This document shows positions 32,454 through 41,788 of a stretch of DNA of 64,000 nt, one piece after another. The stretch comes from Mayamaea pseudoterrestris (taxonomy: Eukaryota; Bacillariophyta; Bacillariophyceae; Sellaphorales; Sellaphoraceae). The translations under genes were made by a program, and so were the position numbers. The stretch is taken from NCBI GenBank assembly GCA_027923505.1, contig BROI01000034.1:1-64000 (forward strand). Direction: 5' to 3'. Position 1 is the stretch's first letter. Each line of letters opens with the position of its first letter. A model generated the notes under the pieces. The model was not told the origin of the DNA, made no database searches, and was given only the letters and a program-made list of their open reading frames with translations.

Positions 32454-33161
32454 GACTTTCGTAATCGTATGCTGTTACTGTATTACTGACTGCAGGTATA
32501 TTGGATAGTAGCACTAACAGAGGCGCGCGTCCGTACGTGTACTCGGCGTGCGCTGCTGTCAATCCAATCAGATGATTGCTGCAAAAAGTCCAATACCCAA
32601 GTCCTTGCTTTTGTAATAACAAAATACTCGATAGGTCCAGCCTCCAGACGCCTCGTAGCTTGGATCCTATTGTATCAAACGAGGGCGACCTTGGGCGCTG
32701 CAACCTCTCGCTGCACCCATGGACCGTGCTTCGTCGTGTCATGTGGACCACAGAAAAGAATTCACGGAATCTGGAATCAGGCATTGATCTAAAATGCAAC
32801 TTGATGTCGCAGCATGATCTAAGATACTCTGACACAATTGACAGCCACTTGTTGCGAGACCTGCTCATCGGAGAATCTTTGCGTTTCCTTGATTCACACA
32901 TGCATCAGTGCGGCGAAACTGTGATTGGCCGAATGCGTACTTGTGCGATACGAATCCCCGAAGCCCGATGTCACGCGCGTGCCGCATCGAATTTCGCAGC
33001 CGGGAAGGGGTCGCGAATCTCTCGTTCCGCATTCGAGCCTCCACGAAAGAGTGCCAAGCAAGAGCCAGCCATCAATCAATAGTCATCACATCATACAACT
33101 TTGCCATCCCCTCACAATTTTCACTTCTCGCCATCAAACTGTCATCAACCATCTCATCAGT
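32454..33161. promoter_or_regulatory. Divergent intergenic region with CCAAT boxes
   Basis: About 700 bp between the divergent G3BP-like and hypothetical genes. A CCAATCA lies at 32,564, about 110 bp from the G3BP-like ATG, and an ATTGG (CCAAT on the other strand) near 32,924. No gene is supported; the frame running in from 32,925 begins with TTG and reads non-protein-like sequence up to the ATG at 33,162. Confidence 0.4.
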
Positions 33162-33734
33162 ATGAATCTACAAACAGCATTGTGCGAACAAGACTTGGTG
33201 GCCGTCGGCGCCGACGCAACCATGCGTCTCGGTTCACTTGCCTCGCTCATGTCGGTACACATGGCCCGCATGGAGCGGCGTGAAATCAAGCCATCAACGA
33301 CATACTCGCCTTGCGCTGAGTCAAAGAATGTTTCGTCATCAAAGACCAATATAACGTTGAATAACTCGGTCATTCGACCTTCCAGAGAGATTCGCCGATT
33401 TGTCAACGGCAATGACTCGTCATCATTACCACTCGATCCTCCCGCCGACACGTCAAGATCATGCAGTTACATGCTTGCTGCTTCCATTCTTCCGACGCTG
33501 CCTCATCCGGCATCGCCCGCGTCGGCGGCCAAGCACCTTAGCTACGAGCAGGAGACCTGGCGCTTGTACCATCGCATTCAAACGGCTCGCCGGGAATGGT
33601 CGTCGCATCATACTCATGATGATGGTGTAACGCAAAAGAGTCCAGCGCAAGACGATCTTGGCTGCAGCTCTAGTCATACGAGTCGGTTTGAGGACGACTT
33701 TGGTCAACCAATCATTTTTGATTTGGAGCTGTGA
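33162..33734 (+). CDS. Hypothetical protein with a TWRLYHRI-type helix motif
   Basis: 190 aa from the ATG at 33,162. No full domain recognised. An early stretch (VAVGADATMRLGSLASLM) may be helical. The middle is Ser/Pro-rich. Near residue 135 there is YEQETWRLYHRIQTARREW, an amphipathic helix of the form (S/T)W-R-(M/L)-Y-x-R-I-x-x-A-R that I associate with many small diatom nuclear-type proteins. The C-terminus is acidic (EDDFGQPIIFDLEL), which could act as an interaction tail. An AATAAA-like stretch (ATTAAATAAAG) follows about 100 bp after the stop. The function is unknown and the start is chosen as the first ATG after non-coding-looking sequence. Confidence 0.6.
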   Translation: MNLQTALCEQDLVAVGADATMRLGSLASLMSVHMARMERREIKPSTTYSPCAESKNVSSSKTNITLNNSVIRPSREIRRFVNGNDSSSLPLDPPADTSRSCSYMLAASILPTLPHPASPASAAKHLSYEQETWRLYHRIQTARREWSSHHTHDDGVTQKSPAQDDLGCSSSHTSRFEDDFGQPIIFDLEL

Positions 33735-34317
33735 GGAGAATGCAACTGTTTGGGAATGGCGCATATTGCTGCCAGATGTCGGTACATCGAGTTTGATATG
33801 GCTTGGATGTCTCATAAAATATTATAGAAGCTATTAAATAAAGTTTAACTTGCAAATACATTGATGAATGTAAACTTAACTTGTGCTGGCATCGTACAAT
33901 ACCTTGAGTAATGCGGCTCAACTTGTACGAATGGTTGAAGCTGCGACTCTTCTCTCGCCTCAATATAAGCATACTTGTATAGCCTCATTTGATAAGGCTT
34001 GTTTGTTTGGTTGGAACATTGCTTTATATAGCAGGTCGTGATAGATGCGCCGCGTATGATACGACGTAGTTAGCAAGGAGATAACCGGTACGATGCGATA
34101 ACCGGTACGACGTCTGATTTCTCACGCCCGCGCATGGCCATGAGGATTCGTCTCGACAAACGCGGCCACTATACGCCCGTTTCTGGTTGCTCAACGGTCT
34201 CAATGTTCTCCCTTTCCTATTTGAATCCAACAAAAAAACAATATTGACGCGGAAAGAAGCAGTAGATCGGGAGTCTTCCACTTTTAACGCTTCCAGCGCC
34301 ACCCGCACACACCCATT
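33735..34317. other. Intergenic region, promoter of the MED10-like gene
   Basis: About 580 bp, AT-rich at 33,800-33,900. An imperfect direct repeat, GATAACCGGTACGA, occurs at 34,081 and again at 34,097. No gene seen. Confidence 0.5.
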
Positions 34318-34866
34318 ATGCCACCATCCGCTGCAGCTAAGAATGCCGCCCCGAAACGACCAATCGCTCCAGGAGATGTCAAATTGCAAGAGGCACTACA
34401 TTTATTACTGAACCGACTCGCTAAAACGATTGACCAAGTCAAGAATTGGCCAGAAGCGACGGGCGACGATGCCAGCATTCACGTAGAAACAACGTCAAAG
34501 CTCATTACAAGTATTCGCGAAATCATTTCGCAAATACAACAAGTCGAAGGCATTGTTCAAGCTGACATGACTGTCCGAAAGTCATTGAACGAATGTCTTG
34601 TACCTTTGGATTTGCTAGACTTGCTCGACACGAGTCTCAACCCTGAATGTTTTTCACGAGGCTTGCTACGCGAGGCGCTTGGACAACTGGCAGGATTGAA
34701 GCGACGGAAACTTGCACTGGCGCTACTTGGAGCAGCAGTCCAATCGGGATTGAACAAGAGACTGCAGGAAGTAGATACGGAGTCGAAGAAACGCAGCAGA
34801 AGCGAGGACGACGATGGGACAGCACTTGAGCCACCAAAAAATGTCAAGCAACGGACAGAGTTGTAG
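34318..34866 (+). CDS. MED10: Mediator complex subunit 10 (MED10/Nut2) homologue
   Basis: 182 aa. MED10 is a middle-module subunit of Mediator, which bridges activators and RNA polymerase II. A Lys/Pro-rich N-terminus leads into helices SKLITSIREIISQIQQVEGI. The signature block is VPLDLLDLLDTSLNPECFSR, matching the family pattern VP-x-x-(V/L)-(L)-x-x-(I/V/L)-D-x-(G)-x-NP. A helix rich in Leu and Lys follows, with a basic/acidic tail (KKRSRSEDDDGT) that looks nuclear. The length fits the family. The Gly of the usual D-x-G-x-NP is Ser here. The gene is convergent with the coiled-coil gene at 35,199. The call rests on this motif and helix order, not on an alignment. Confidence 0.75.
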   Translation: MPPSAAAKNAAPKRPIAPGDVKLQEALHLLLNRLAKTIDQVKNWPEATGDDASIHVETTSKLITSIREIISQIQQVEGIVQADMTVRKSLNECLVPLDLLDLLDTSLNPECFSRGLLREALGQLAGLKRRKLALALLGAAVQSGLNKRLQEVDTESKKRSRSEDDDGTALEPPKNVKQRTEL

Positions 34867-35198
34867 CTTTGATAGCGACAAACTAGATATAAAGGACCAA
34901 TACGGATGTCGTAACATGGCAATGTTATGGGCAACTGGAAAGCTGACGAATGAGCGCTTGTCCGAGTGTTTGGCATATATTATCGATCAAATGATTCGGG
35001 CATCCTCTGCCTCGACGGGCTCTACTTGATCCCAATTGTACTACTAGCTCTATACAAGTAGTATAATGTATGTGAACCTCTTACTAATTGTTACGAAGAT
35101 ACACGAAGATTCCGCTGTCAAAACAATGCCTTCCGCCAACTAGCGAGGCTGATTTAGAGACGTGTCATTCCGATTTCATTTCAATTGAGCAAAAAAGG
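34867..35198. other. Convergent 3' intergenic region
   Basis: About 330 bp between two converging genes. AT-rich near 35,040-35,090. No gene seen. Confidence 0.5.
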
Positions 35199-36351
35199 CT
35201 AACGACGACCATTCGAAGAGGACGACTCCGTGCGAAGATCGTCCAAGCGAGCCTGGCTCATGTCGCGTTCCAACTGTCGCTGCATCGTATTGATCTGGCG
35301 ATTTTTCTCGTCAATTACCGCGTGCGATCGCTTGTATACCGTGTAAAAACTTATGTATGAGACCACAATTTATCCTCCACATTTTGCCCAGGCATCCTAT
35401 AAACATACCTGAAGTTGACCAGAGAGCTCGTTGACTTGATGCTTGTAGTATTCCCAGTCTGTCGCCGACGAATTGTCGAAATGCTTCGACAGCGACATGG
35501 ACATGCGCTGGTCGCGCTCCAACTTGATCTTTTCCTGAACGACGCGCGAAAGCTTGGTCTTGATATGAAGATTCTCCTCCTCCAGCAAGATATTCTTGCG
35601 CTTGATCTCTTCCGTTTGATGCAAGGCTTCGTCGAGCTTGCTCGAAATAGTGTTCAGTTCCGCGCGAAGCGAAGCCGCCATGAGAGCGCCGCGGGAGACG
35701 TCTCGAGCTTCCGTTTTGACTACCTCGGCAGCTTGCAACAAATTCTGCGAAAGATGATGTGTAAGTATTTGTCAGCGGACGATTGCCTTGGAACGAGACG
35801 AATTGATATTGCACTGTACGTGAACTACAACGACGAATGCCTCCTTGCACATAGGTTCACGCAATCCAAATGACCGTGCGACTCACCTGCATCGAAGTAC
35901 GGTTGCTCTCTTCGATAGCACGAAGGCGATCAATCTCTAGATTCTTTGCGGCAATCTCTTCCTTCAGAATCTTGCATTCGCGATTCGCATTTTCCCAACG
36001 CTGATACGCATCGAGGCCAGCCTTTATGAGCGACTCGACCTGTCCAGAAAAGACTTCCACCGTCTCGGCCACCGCCTTGCTTTCTGAATTGTCATCCATG
36101 ACATTGGCCCAGATAGCTGCCAGCTTCTCCTTTAAAATGTGATCGGAATCCATCGTACTGTTGTTGCTGGACTTGCGACGCTTTGCTGCAGCAGACCCGT
36201 CATTGGCATTGGTCAATTCGTTTTGATCCGCTGTCAACGGCTTGTCATTGTTCATCTTTGATCCCTCCATAGTAGACGTATATGATGACTCAGGACGAGT
36301 CGTAGTGAAGTGCTCCATTGCAGAGACCGCCGTGGGTGCGTCTTTCGCCAT
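35199..36351 (-). CDS. Coiled-coil protein, three exons
   Basis: I infer exons 35,887-36,351, 35,409-35,744 and 35,199-35,330. The introns are 142 bp (GTGAGT, TTTCGCAG) and 78 bp (GTATGT, TATACAAG), both phase 0. The protein is 310 aa. The N-terminus is polar with a basic patch AAAKRRKSS, which could be a nuclear signal. From about residue 75 it is almost continuous helix with heptads: YQRWENANRECKILKEEI, then EEIKRKNILLEEENLHIK, then NELSGQLQ joined to RSHAVIDEKNRQINTM. The heptad pattern runs through both splice junctions, which supports the model. It ends in a Ser-rich tail. No family recognised; possibly a dimeric structural or transport adaptor protein. Confidence 0.75.
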
Positions 36352-36648
36352 TGTGGCAAGGTCGTCCGCGCAAAACGGAATGAAGATCCAAGGCTCGTGT
36401 TAAAAGCGATGCGACACGAGCTACAAACATTGCTTGGGGAGTTAGCGACTACTGTTATGATGCACGTACTTGTTATTGACAAGAGTTAGATACAAAGTGT
36501 GATCAAAAAGACAACGTCACTTGGTATAAACGTTCTGATGTTATGATGCTTACGTGTTTGAAGCGAAGGCTAAGAACAGGTAGTTTCCATTGGGCCATGC
36601 GTGTCGAGCAACAGCAGAGTAAGATCAGCGAACCATCACGAGCCATGT

Positions 36649-38241
36649 TCACTCATTCTCTAAACCGTACGGGTCAAAGCTGTCAAGATTCTCGTCTTCA
36701 AACGTCAACGTCGACCGCTCATTCACAGTGAATGATTCCTCGTCGCCGTATAAGAGGTCAAACAAGTCTCGTCGATCCTCCTTCAATTGACCAACGTCTC
36801 CGTCCGCCTTTTTTCGACCGCGCGGTTTTGAAGCTTGCGCCTCCTCCTCTGTTATATCAGCCTGTATGCTTTTAGCGATTACTCCTAGTGATGTTGGTGC
36901 TTTCATGGGCTTCTTGGCCACTGCGCTGCGCTTTACTGCAACAGGTTTAACTTCCGCCTTGGTAACCGGAGTCACGCTTGTCGGAAGCTTTCTTGTTATT
37001 GTCGTTGATGTTGACGCATTCGTCGCCTTTTGTGATTCCGCCTTTCGTGGTTTTCGGAGCGGTTCAAGTCGCCGCACAATGACAGCTGCTTCCTTGACTG
37101 CAGCCGATCGTTTCTTCCGCGGCGTCGCCGCGCGGGGAGGCCGCGGCGGTCGAGACGACGACACAGCTCCCTTGCGCGCCGCAATCGACTCGAGCGTCTT
37201 TGCCCGATACACTTCATCCTGCCACTTGGCCTTCATGGCTTCACTAATCTTTCGTCGATGCGTTTCGTCCAACGAAATGCCAATGTTTCGCTTGCGATTG
37301 GCCATTTTCGCCACCATGATTGCTCGAAACTCTGGATCCTGCCACTTGGCGCGTAGCGTTTCGCTGATGCGTCTGCGCGTGTCAGTGGCGTTGCTGCTGC
37401 CTGTTTTGGCCTTTTTGACCATGTTTTCGCGATAGGACTGGTCCGTGTTCCATCGCTTGCGGAGCGATTCTGATATTTTGCGTCTCGTTTCCTCCGTGTG
37501 AGTGAATCCTCTGCGTACATGTGTCACGTTGCGTGGTCGAATTTCGTTCTTGGCGTACTTTTCCTTGAGTATACGACTAATCTTTTGCTTGGTTTCCTTG
37601 GTGGGAATGTAGCCACCATTTTTGGTTCGTCGCGCCAAAGAAGCTTGCTTCTTGCGTTCCTCCTCCTGCTGTTGCTGCAGCTCATACTCCTTCTCCGTCA
37701 AGCCCAGCGCTTGCAGTTTCGCCAGGAATCGTTGTCGATTGCGTGCCTGCACGCCCGCGGCAATCTTGGCGCGCGTCTCCGGTGAGCGCTCCTTGCCCTT
37801 GTTCCATGGCACCTTGCCGCGGTTGGCGGCCGATATTTTGGCGCGACTGGCAGTCGTATGTGTAAAGCCTCCGTTGGGTGTTGGTCTAGCAATGTCATTG
37901 TCTGGTAGTTGCAGCGTGTGTGAAATGAATGAATGATGAAGGTGGTGCTGATTGTGATCAGAATGTCCGTTATGGAGAGTTGTCGTTCCATTGACATGAT
38001 GGCCATTCGAGTAGCTAATTGTAGTAAAGTCAATTGAGAATTCTGCCGTCTCGGTTCTAACTTTAGAGCTGTCGAGTTTGAATATGTCTTTTCGACGAAA
38101 CTGAGGATTGGTTGATGATGTCATCGGCTTTTTGCCGCCATCGCCGTGCCTTGGAAGGAACGCGGGGAACGTAAAAGCTTGGGCACCATGGAGCCTGAAT
38201 TCTATTTGATACAAAGTCAGCAGCAATATTACGAGTTTCAT
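36649..38241 (-). CDS. Plastid-targeted NUMOD3-repeat DNA-binding protein
   Basis: 530 aa from the ATG at 38,241; the frame is open to an ATG at 38,364. The downstream ATG is preferred because it gives a signal peptide MKLVILLLTLYQIEF ending AQA|FTFP (A22|F23), a diatom plastid-entry motif. The domain region has at least five NUMOD3-type modules: SRAKISAANRGKVPWNKG, PTKETKQKISRILKEKY, THTEETRRKISESLRKRW, TDTRRRISETLRAKWQD and DETHRRKISEAMKAKWQD. NUMOD3 is a short DNA-contacting helix best known from homing endonucleases such as I-TevI. No GIY-YIG or HNH core is seen here. Similar multi-copy proteins occur in plants and algae. The C-terminus is Lys/Ala/Ser-rich, then acidic. The likely role is binding plastid DNA, for example in nucleoids. 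Confidence 0.8.
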   Translation of the reverse strand: MKLVILLLTLYQIEFRLHGAQAFTFPAFLPRHGDGGKKPMTSSTNPQFRRKDIFKLDSSKVRTETAEFSIDFTTISYSNGHHVNGTTTLHNGHSDHNQHHLHHSFISHTLQLPDNDIARPTPNGGFTHTTASRAKISAANRGKVPWNKGKERSPETRAKIAAGVQARNRQRFLAKLQALGLTEKEYELQQQQEEERKKQASLARRTKNGGYIPTKETKQKISRILKEKYAKNEIRPRNVTHVRRGFTHTEETRRKISESLRKRWNTDQSYRENMVKKAKTGSSNATDTRRRISETLRAKWQDPEFRAIMVAKMANRKRNIGISLDETHRRKISEAMKAKWQDEVYRAKTLESIAARKGAVSSSRPPRPPRAATPRKKRSAAVKEAAVIVRRLEPLRKPRKAESQKATNASTSTTITRKLPTSVTPVTKAEVKPVAVKRSAVAKKPMKAPTSLGVIAKSIQADITEEEAQASKPRGRKKADGDVGQLKEDRRDLFDLLYGDEESFTVNERSTLTFEDENLDSFDPYGLENE

Positions 38242-38728
38242 GGATTGGTGGGTGCAGTGGTGTCTTGGTTTGGACGGTCGAAGTGGAGCGATGGGTGCTT
38301 CAACATGCATTTCTTGATCGCTTTTAGCGTTTGCGTCCGATCTTGATCGCTTTAAAGGGTTCATTTGGCGTCTATTGAGCGTTTTAACAGTTCAATCGTC
38401 AGTGCTTTATTACACGCAGCTCTTTTGGTCGAGCTGCTGCAGAAAAGGAGTAACGTTGTTGGGATGATTGCAAATGCGATGCTTGGTTGTCGCTCACCAA
38501 CCACGCCGTCGCGGCGAAGCCAGCAGTTTCGTCCGTCCGTCGGTCCTGCGACTCACACCGGTTTTCGTTGTGACTCAATTGATTTTTCGCTCATCACCAT
38601 GGTGGAAATGAGCCGAAGGTTTCCTCGTCGCGCGTTGCTCAAAGTGAGAATCTAGCAATAGATAATAAGGAAAAAAGGGAAAGGATCTACTGAGTTTTCA
38701 ACCTAAGGCCGGAGTGAGAACTCGTCTC
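38242..38728. promoter_or_regulatory. Divergent intergenic region
   Basis: About 490 bp between the divergent NUMOD3 and LarE-like genes, or 365 bp if the longer NUMOD3 start is used. No gene or clear promoter element recognised. Confidence 0.4.
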
Positions 38729-39805
38729 ATGACAAGCGTGTGGCCAATGCACCAGCCTCATCGATTCGTCATGCAACAGCGTGCGAGGATAAGAAGGAGG
38801 ACATTTTCCAGCAGCAGCAAGCTTGATCCAATCCGCGTATCGCAACATACACGACAATCTTTACAAAATTCATCAACTAATGTTAATCCGAGTCAAGGGG
38901 AAGTCACTCGTCTAGTCGACGATCTTCTCAAATACACTCGCAATCTTATGGATCAGCATCAACAAACAACAACCAATACTACTGACAGAAAGGAATTATC
39001 TCGTTCTAATCACATTATTGCATTTAGTGGAGGCGTCGACTCGAGCTTGGTCGCCCAATTGCTGCACAAGGTACGCCTGCCGAACGAACAAGTCACGGCC
39101 GTCTTGGGCTTGTCGCCGGCCGTTCCAAAACATCAAGTTGAGCTGGCCGAGCGAATTGCCAGTCACATTGGAGTCGACATGAGCACTGTCAAGACTACAG
39201 AAGGAAGCGATGAGACGTATATACGAAACGCAGGACAAGCTTGCTACGCCTGCAAGACTCACTTGTACAGCACGCTGGCAGCGATTCATGCCTCGTCGCA
39301 TCACTCACACAACGCCACCAGCGAACACACCACTCGCACCTTGTTTTACAATGGCACCAACGCCGACGACTTGCACGATCCGACGCGACTCGGACTCGTC
39401 GCCGCCAAGGAGTTTTCCATCAAGAGTCCACTGCAGCATACGCCAAAGGTAATGGTGCGGCTGGCGGCCAAACATTTAAACTTGCCCAACTGGGACTACG
39501 CGGCCAGTCCCTGTCTGCGGTCACGCTTAGCCATTGGCGTCTTGGCGACGAATGATCACTTGCAGCGAATCGAATTGGCGGAAACATTGGTGAAGCGTGC
39601 GTTACAAGTTGATGCGACTGTCAACATGCGCGTACGACTGTTGAGTGGAAATCAAGCGTGCCTTGAAATTGACGAGCAATGGTTGAAGGATGCTTGTCAA
39701 ATTGACTTGAACAAACAATTGATGCAGTCTGGAAAGGAAGAATGGCTTTTTGATGCAGTTACCGTTCGCGTGTTCAAAAGTGGGTCTGTATCGAGGAGAA
39801 CTTGA
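38729..39805 (+). CDS. larE: LarE-type ATP-dependent sulfurtransferase (PP-loop family)
   Basis: 358 aa from the ATG at 38,729 (the frame enters at a GTG). The N-terminus is Arg/Ser-rich (RARIRRRTFSSSS), like a mitochondrial presequence. The PP-loop is SGGVDSS at 100-106 in HIIAFSGGVDSSLVAQLL. Further LarE features are GQACYACKTHLYSTL (C172, C175), FYNGTNADDLHDPTRLG and ASPCLRSRLAIG (C262). LarE sulfurises the nicotinate-derived precursor of the nickel-pincer cofactor of lactate racemase in bacteria. Some members give up their own Cys sulfur and others use an iron-sulfur cluster. The three Cys here would allow a cluster. No larA, larB or larC is in the window, so the substrate in this alga is unknown. 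Confidence 0.85.
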   Translation: MTSVWPMHQPHRFVMQQRARIRRRTFSSSSKLDPIRVSQHTRQSLQNSSTNVNPSQGEVTRLVDDLLKYTRNLMDQHQQTTTNTTDRKELSRSNHIIAFSGGVDSSLVAQLLHKVRLPNEQVTAVLGLSPAVPKHQVELAERIASHIGVDMSTVKTTEGSDETYIRNAGQACYACKTHLYSTLAAIHASSHHSHNATSEHTTRTLFYNGTNADDLHDPTRLGLVAAKEFSIKSPLQHTPKVMVRLAAKHLNLPNWDYAASPCLRSRLAIGVLATNDHLQRIELAETLVKRALQVDATVNMRVRLLSGNQACLEIDEQWLKDACQIDLNKQLMQSGKEEWLFDAVTVRVFKSGSVSRRT

Positions 39806-40120
39806 TTGAGACTATGTGGTGCTAGCGTATTTGAATCAACAGTAAGCTGCGCGGACGTTACAGCAGCAACATATTGAGGCCTCACCACCGGCGATGACTC
39901 ATATGTGATGTCAATAATGTTTTCTGCGAGTAAAACTTGTGTACTACTTTCCTTGGCAGGTACGAATTATCTGCTTCGCTTGGCACTGTAGCGGTATGTT
40001 AATGTTCAGATAGGAAAGAAATTAAAAATATGTAAGACTGTTAAAGGTAGCTAAAATATATTGTTGACTAATAAGTTTAGAGCTTCTGTCGTCTTGAACG
40101 AAAGGTGGGTAATCATTGCT
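39806..40120. other. Convergent 3' intergenic region
   Basis: About 315 bp between converging genes, AT-rich at its right end. No gene seen. Confidence 0.5.
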
Positions 40121-41527
40121 TTACCACGCATATCCCTGGTTCGTATCGCTGATGCCCATGCAAAGTGAATCCGAACCAAAACGAGGGACTTGTTTGTCGA
40201 GCGAACTCCACAACGAGCTACCATCGTAACTGTACTTGGTGGTAAGACCGTGTGCGGCAACGTCGAAGGGGTCGGGATGCCCGAAGGTGGCGCAGTTGTT
40301 GGTGAAGGACGAATGATAAGCATTGTCCATAGTTTCGATACTGTTTCCACGATGCCCAATCAACGGCGAAAAAACGCAGAGCGTCGAATAATCATTTAGC
40401 TTGTGGACCGATTCGTCTTGGTATAACATACTTCTGCTCCTTGCCTCTGACAGAGGCTTGACTGACTTCTCAGGAGAAAGCAGGCCAAGAAATCTAACTA
40501 TGTCATCAGGGCTGCGAATAGAAGCATTGTCTTCGTAGCCAACGAGAGCATCATCTACATCTTGCGACATGCCGTCTAGCGGGTTTCCTTGGAGGCAGTC
40601 ATAGTGTACCTGACCAGTCTGGCAGTAGAAGCATGAGTTGATGCTGTCGCCTTTCGCAGAGTCAAAAGAGCCGATATTATATTCGTCGACATTGCCAGTA
40701 GGGGCTGCCCAGCTCTCCACTTCATTGGCCAGCATTCTATGCTTCTTTCCAAGCAGATGTTTATTCATGTACTCATGAGAAAGGGTTTTGGTATCGCAGA
40801 TGGTACATCGCCAGGCCGTCATCACGATGTCGTTCTTGACAATACATTGCTGCTGAATGAATGCTCTTTCGCTTGCCTCCGTAAACCGGAGCGTCTGGAG
40901 CAGGCTATACGCCGTACGGTGGGCTCGCCCTCGGCAGTGGCGGAACTCGCTTCCGGCCTGGACCGAGACGCCTCGACACAGTAAGCAAATGGATCGTTTG
41001 TCGCCACAATCAGAGGGCTGAAAGTACTCGCTTGACAAACGAATGGGCTGGCAGAGCAGTGTAGTGTTCCAGTCGTCGAAAGGTGTCATGTCAATGCCCA
41101 TACCCTCGGTATAGCATGGGTGGCAGCCTGATGATGTAGGAAATTCGAAGGCCTCAGCTTGCTCTGGAACAACAGTGCTTACAAGAAATGGTGCTTTGGA
41201 GTAGCTTGCGAATGATGGAGGACTGCCTCCATCTGTCGGGAATGAAGCATCACTGTTTAGACATGCTTGTGGTGCGTCAAGCTTGCGCGGACTGTCATGC
41301 TTGACGGTGGAAACATCTCGCTTCTGCTCTTTACCAGTAGACGCACTGGAAGCAGTAGCAAGGTTGCATTGAGCGGTGATGTCTTGGAGCGGCATACTTT
41401 CTTCGATTGCTTTAGTATGAAATTTCAAATTAGTGGAATGGCATGACACTTGACTTGACCCTTGACGATCTTGGAGGGTGGAGGCAAAATCTTTCGTCGC
41501 CAAAATCAAATTCAAAATTTTTAGCAT
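40121..41527 (-). CDS. Zinc-finger protein with C2H2/U1-like finger
   Basis: 468 aa. A central pair of metal-site-like motifs is visible. The first is CLLCRGVSVQAGSEFRHCRGRAH (C-x2-C, then H-x5-H, about residues 181-204). The second is CTICDTKTLSHEYMNKHLLGKKH (C-x2-C-x12-H-x5-H, about 241-264). The second has the spacing of matrin/U1/JAZ-type fingers that bind double-stranded RNA or DNA. A further Cys-rich piece (CFYCQTGQVHYDC) follows near 290. The rest is polar and low in complexity, including CHPCYTEG near 135. The gene is probably nuclear and a role in RNA processing is plausible, but no specific orthologue is recognised. A 260-bp gap separates it from the stop of the DUF6824 gene on the same strand. 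Confidence 0.7.
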   Translation of the reverse strand: MLKILNLILATKDFASTLQDRQGSSQVSCHSTNLKFHTKAIEESMPLQDITAQCNLATASSASTGKEQKRDVSTVKHDSPRKLDAPQACLNSDASFPTDGGSPPSFASYSKAPFLVSTVVPEQAEAFEFPTSSGCHPCYTEGMGIDMTPFDDWNTTLLCQPIRLSSEYFQPSDCGDKRSICLLCRGVSVQAGSEFRHCRGRAHRTAYSLLQTLRFTEASERAFIQQQCIVKNDIVMTAWRCTICDTKTLSHEYMNKHLLGKKHRMLANEVESWAAPTGNVDEYNIGSFDSAKGDSINSCFYCQTGQVHYDCLQGNPLDGMSQDVDDALVGYEDNASIRSPDDIVRFLGLLSPEKSVKPLSEARSRSMLYQDESVHKLNDYSTLCVFSPLIGHRGNSIETMDNAYHSSFTNNCATFGHPDPFDVAAHGLTTKYSYDGSSLWSSLDKQVPRFGSDSLCMGISDTNQGYAW

Positions 41528-41788
41528 CGGACCGGTACTAAATATTTAGCTTTCTGAATAGGGCCTGGAAGGCGTACAAAAACGAATACAACGACAGTAG
41601 TAAATCATATGATCATGTAACCTTACTTGATGATATCAAGTTTGTAAAGCTACCAGACAAAGAACTGGTGAATTGAGTTCATACAGACAACTTAATACGA
41701 CTCATACGTCCAACACTGCGCGTTCCGCATGCATTTACTAATCTGTTCACAAAAAAGTCGTAACGATTAGGGAACATTGAGACTAGCG

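Noticed and set aside
32925-33161. N-terminal extension of the hypothetical gene
   Set aside because: It opens with TTG and has no ATG before 33,162; the upstream reading lacks protein-like features.
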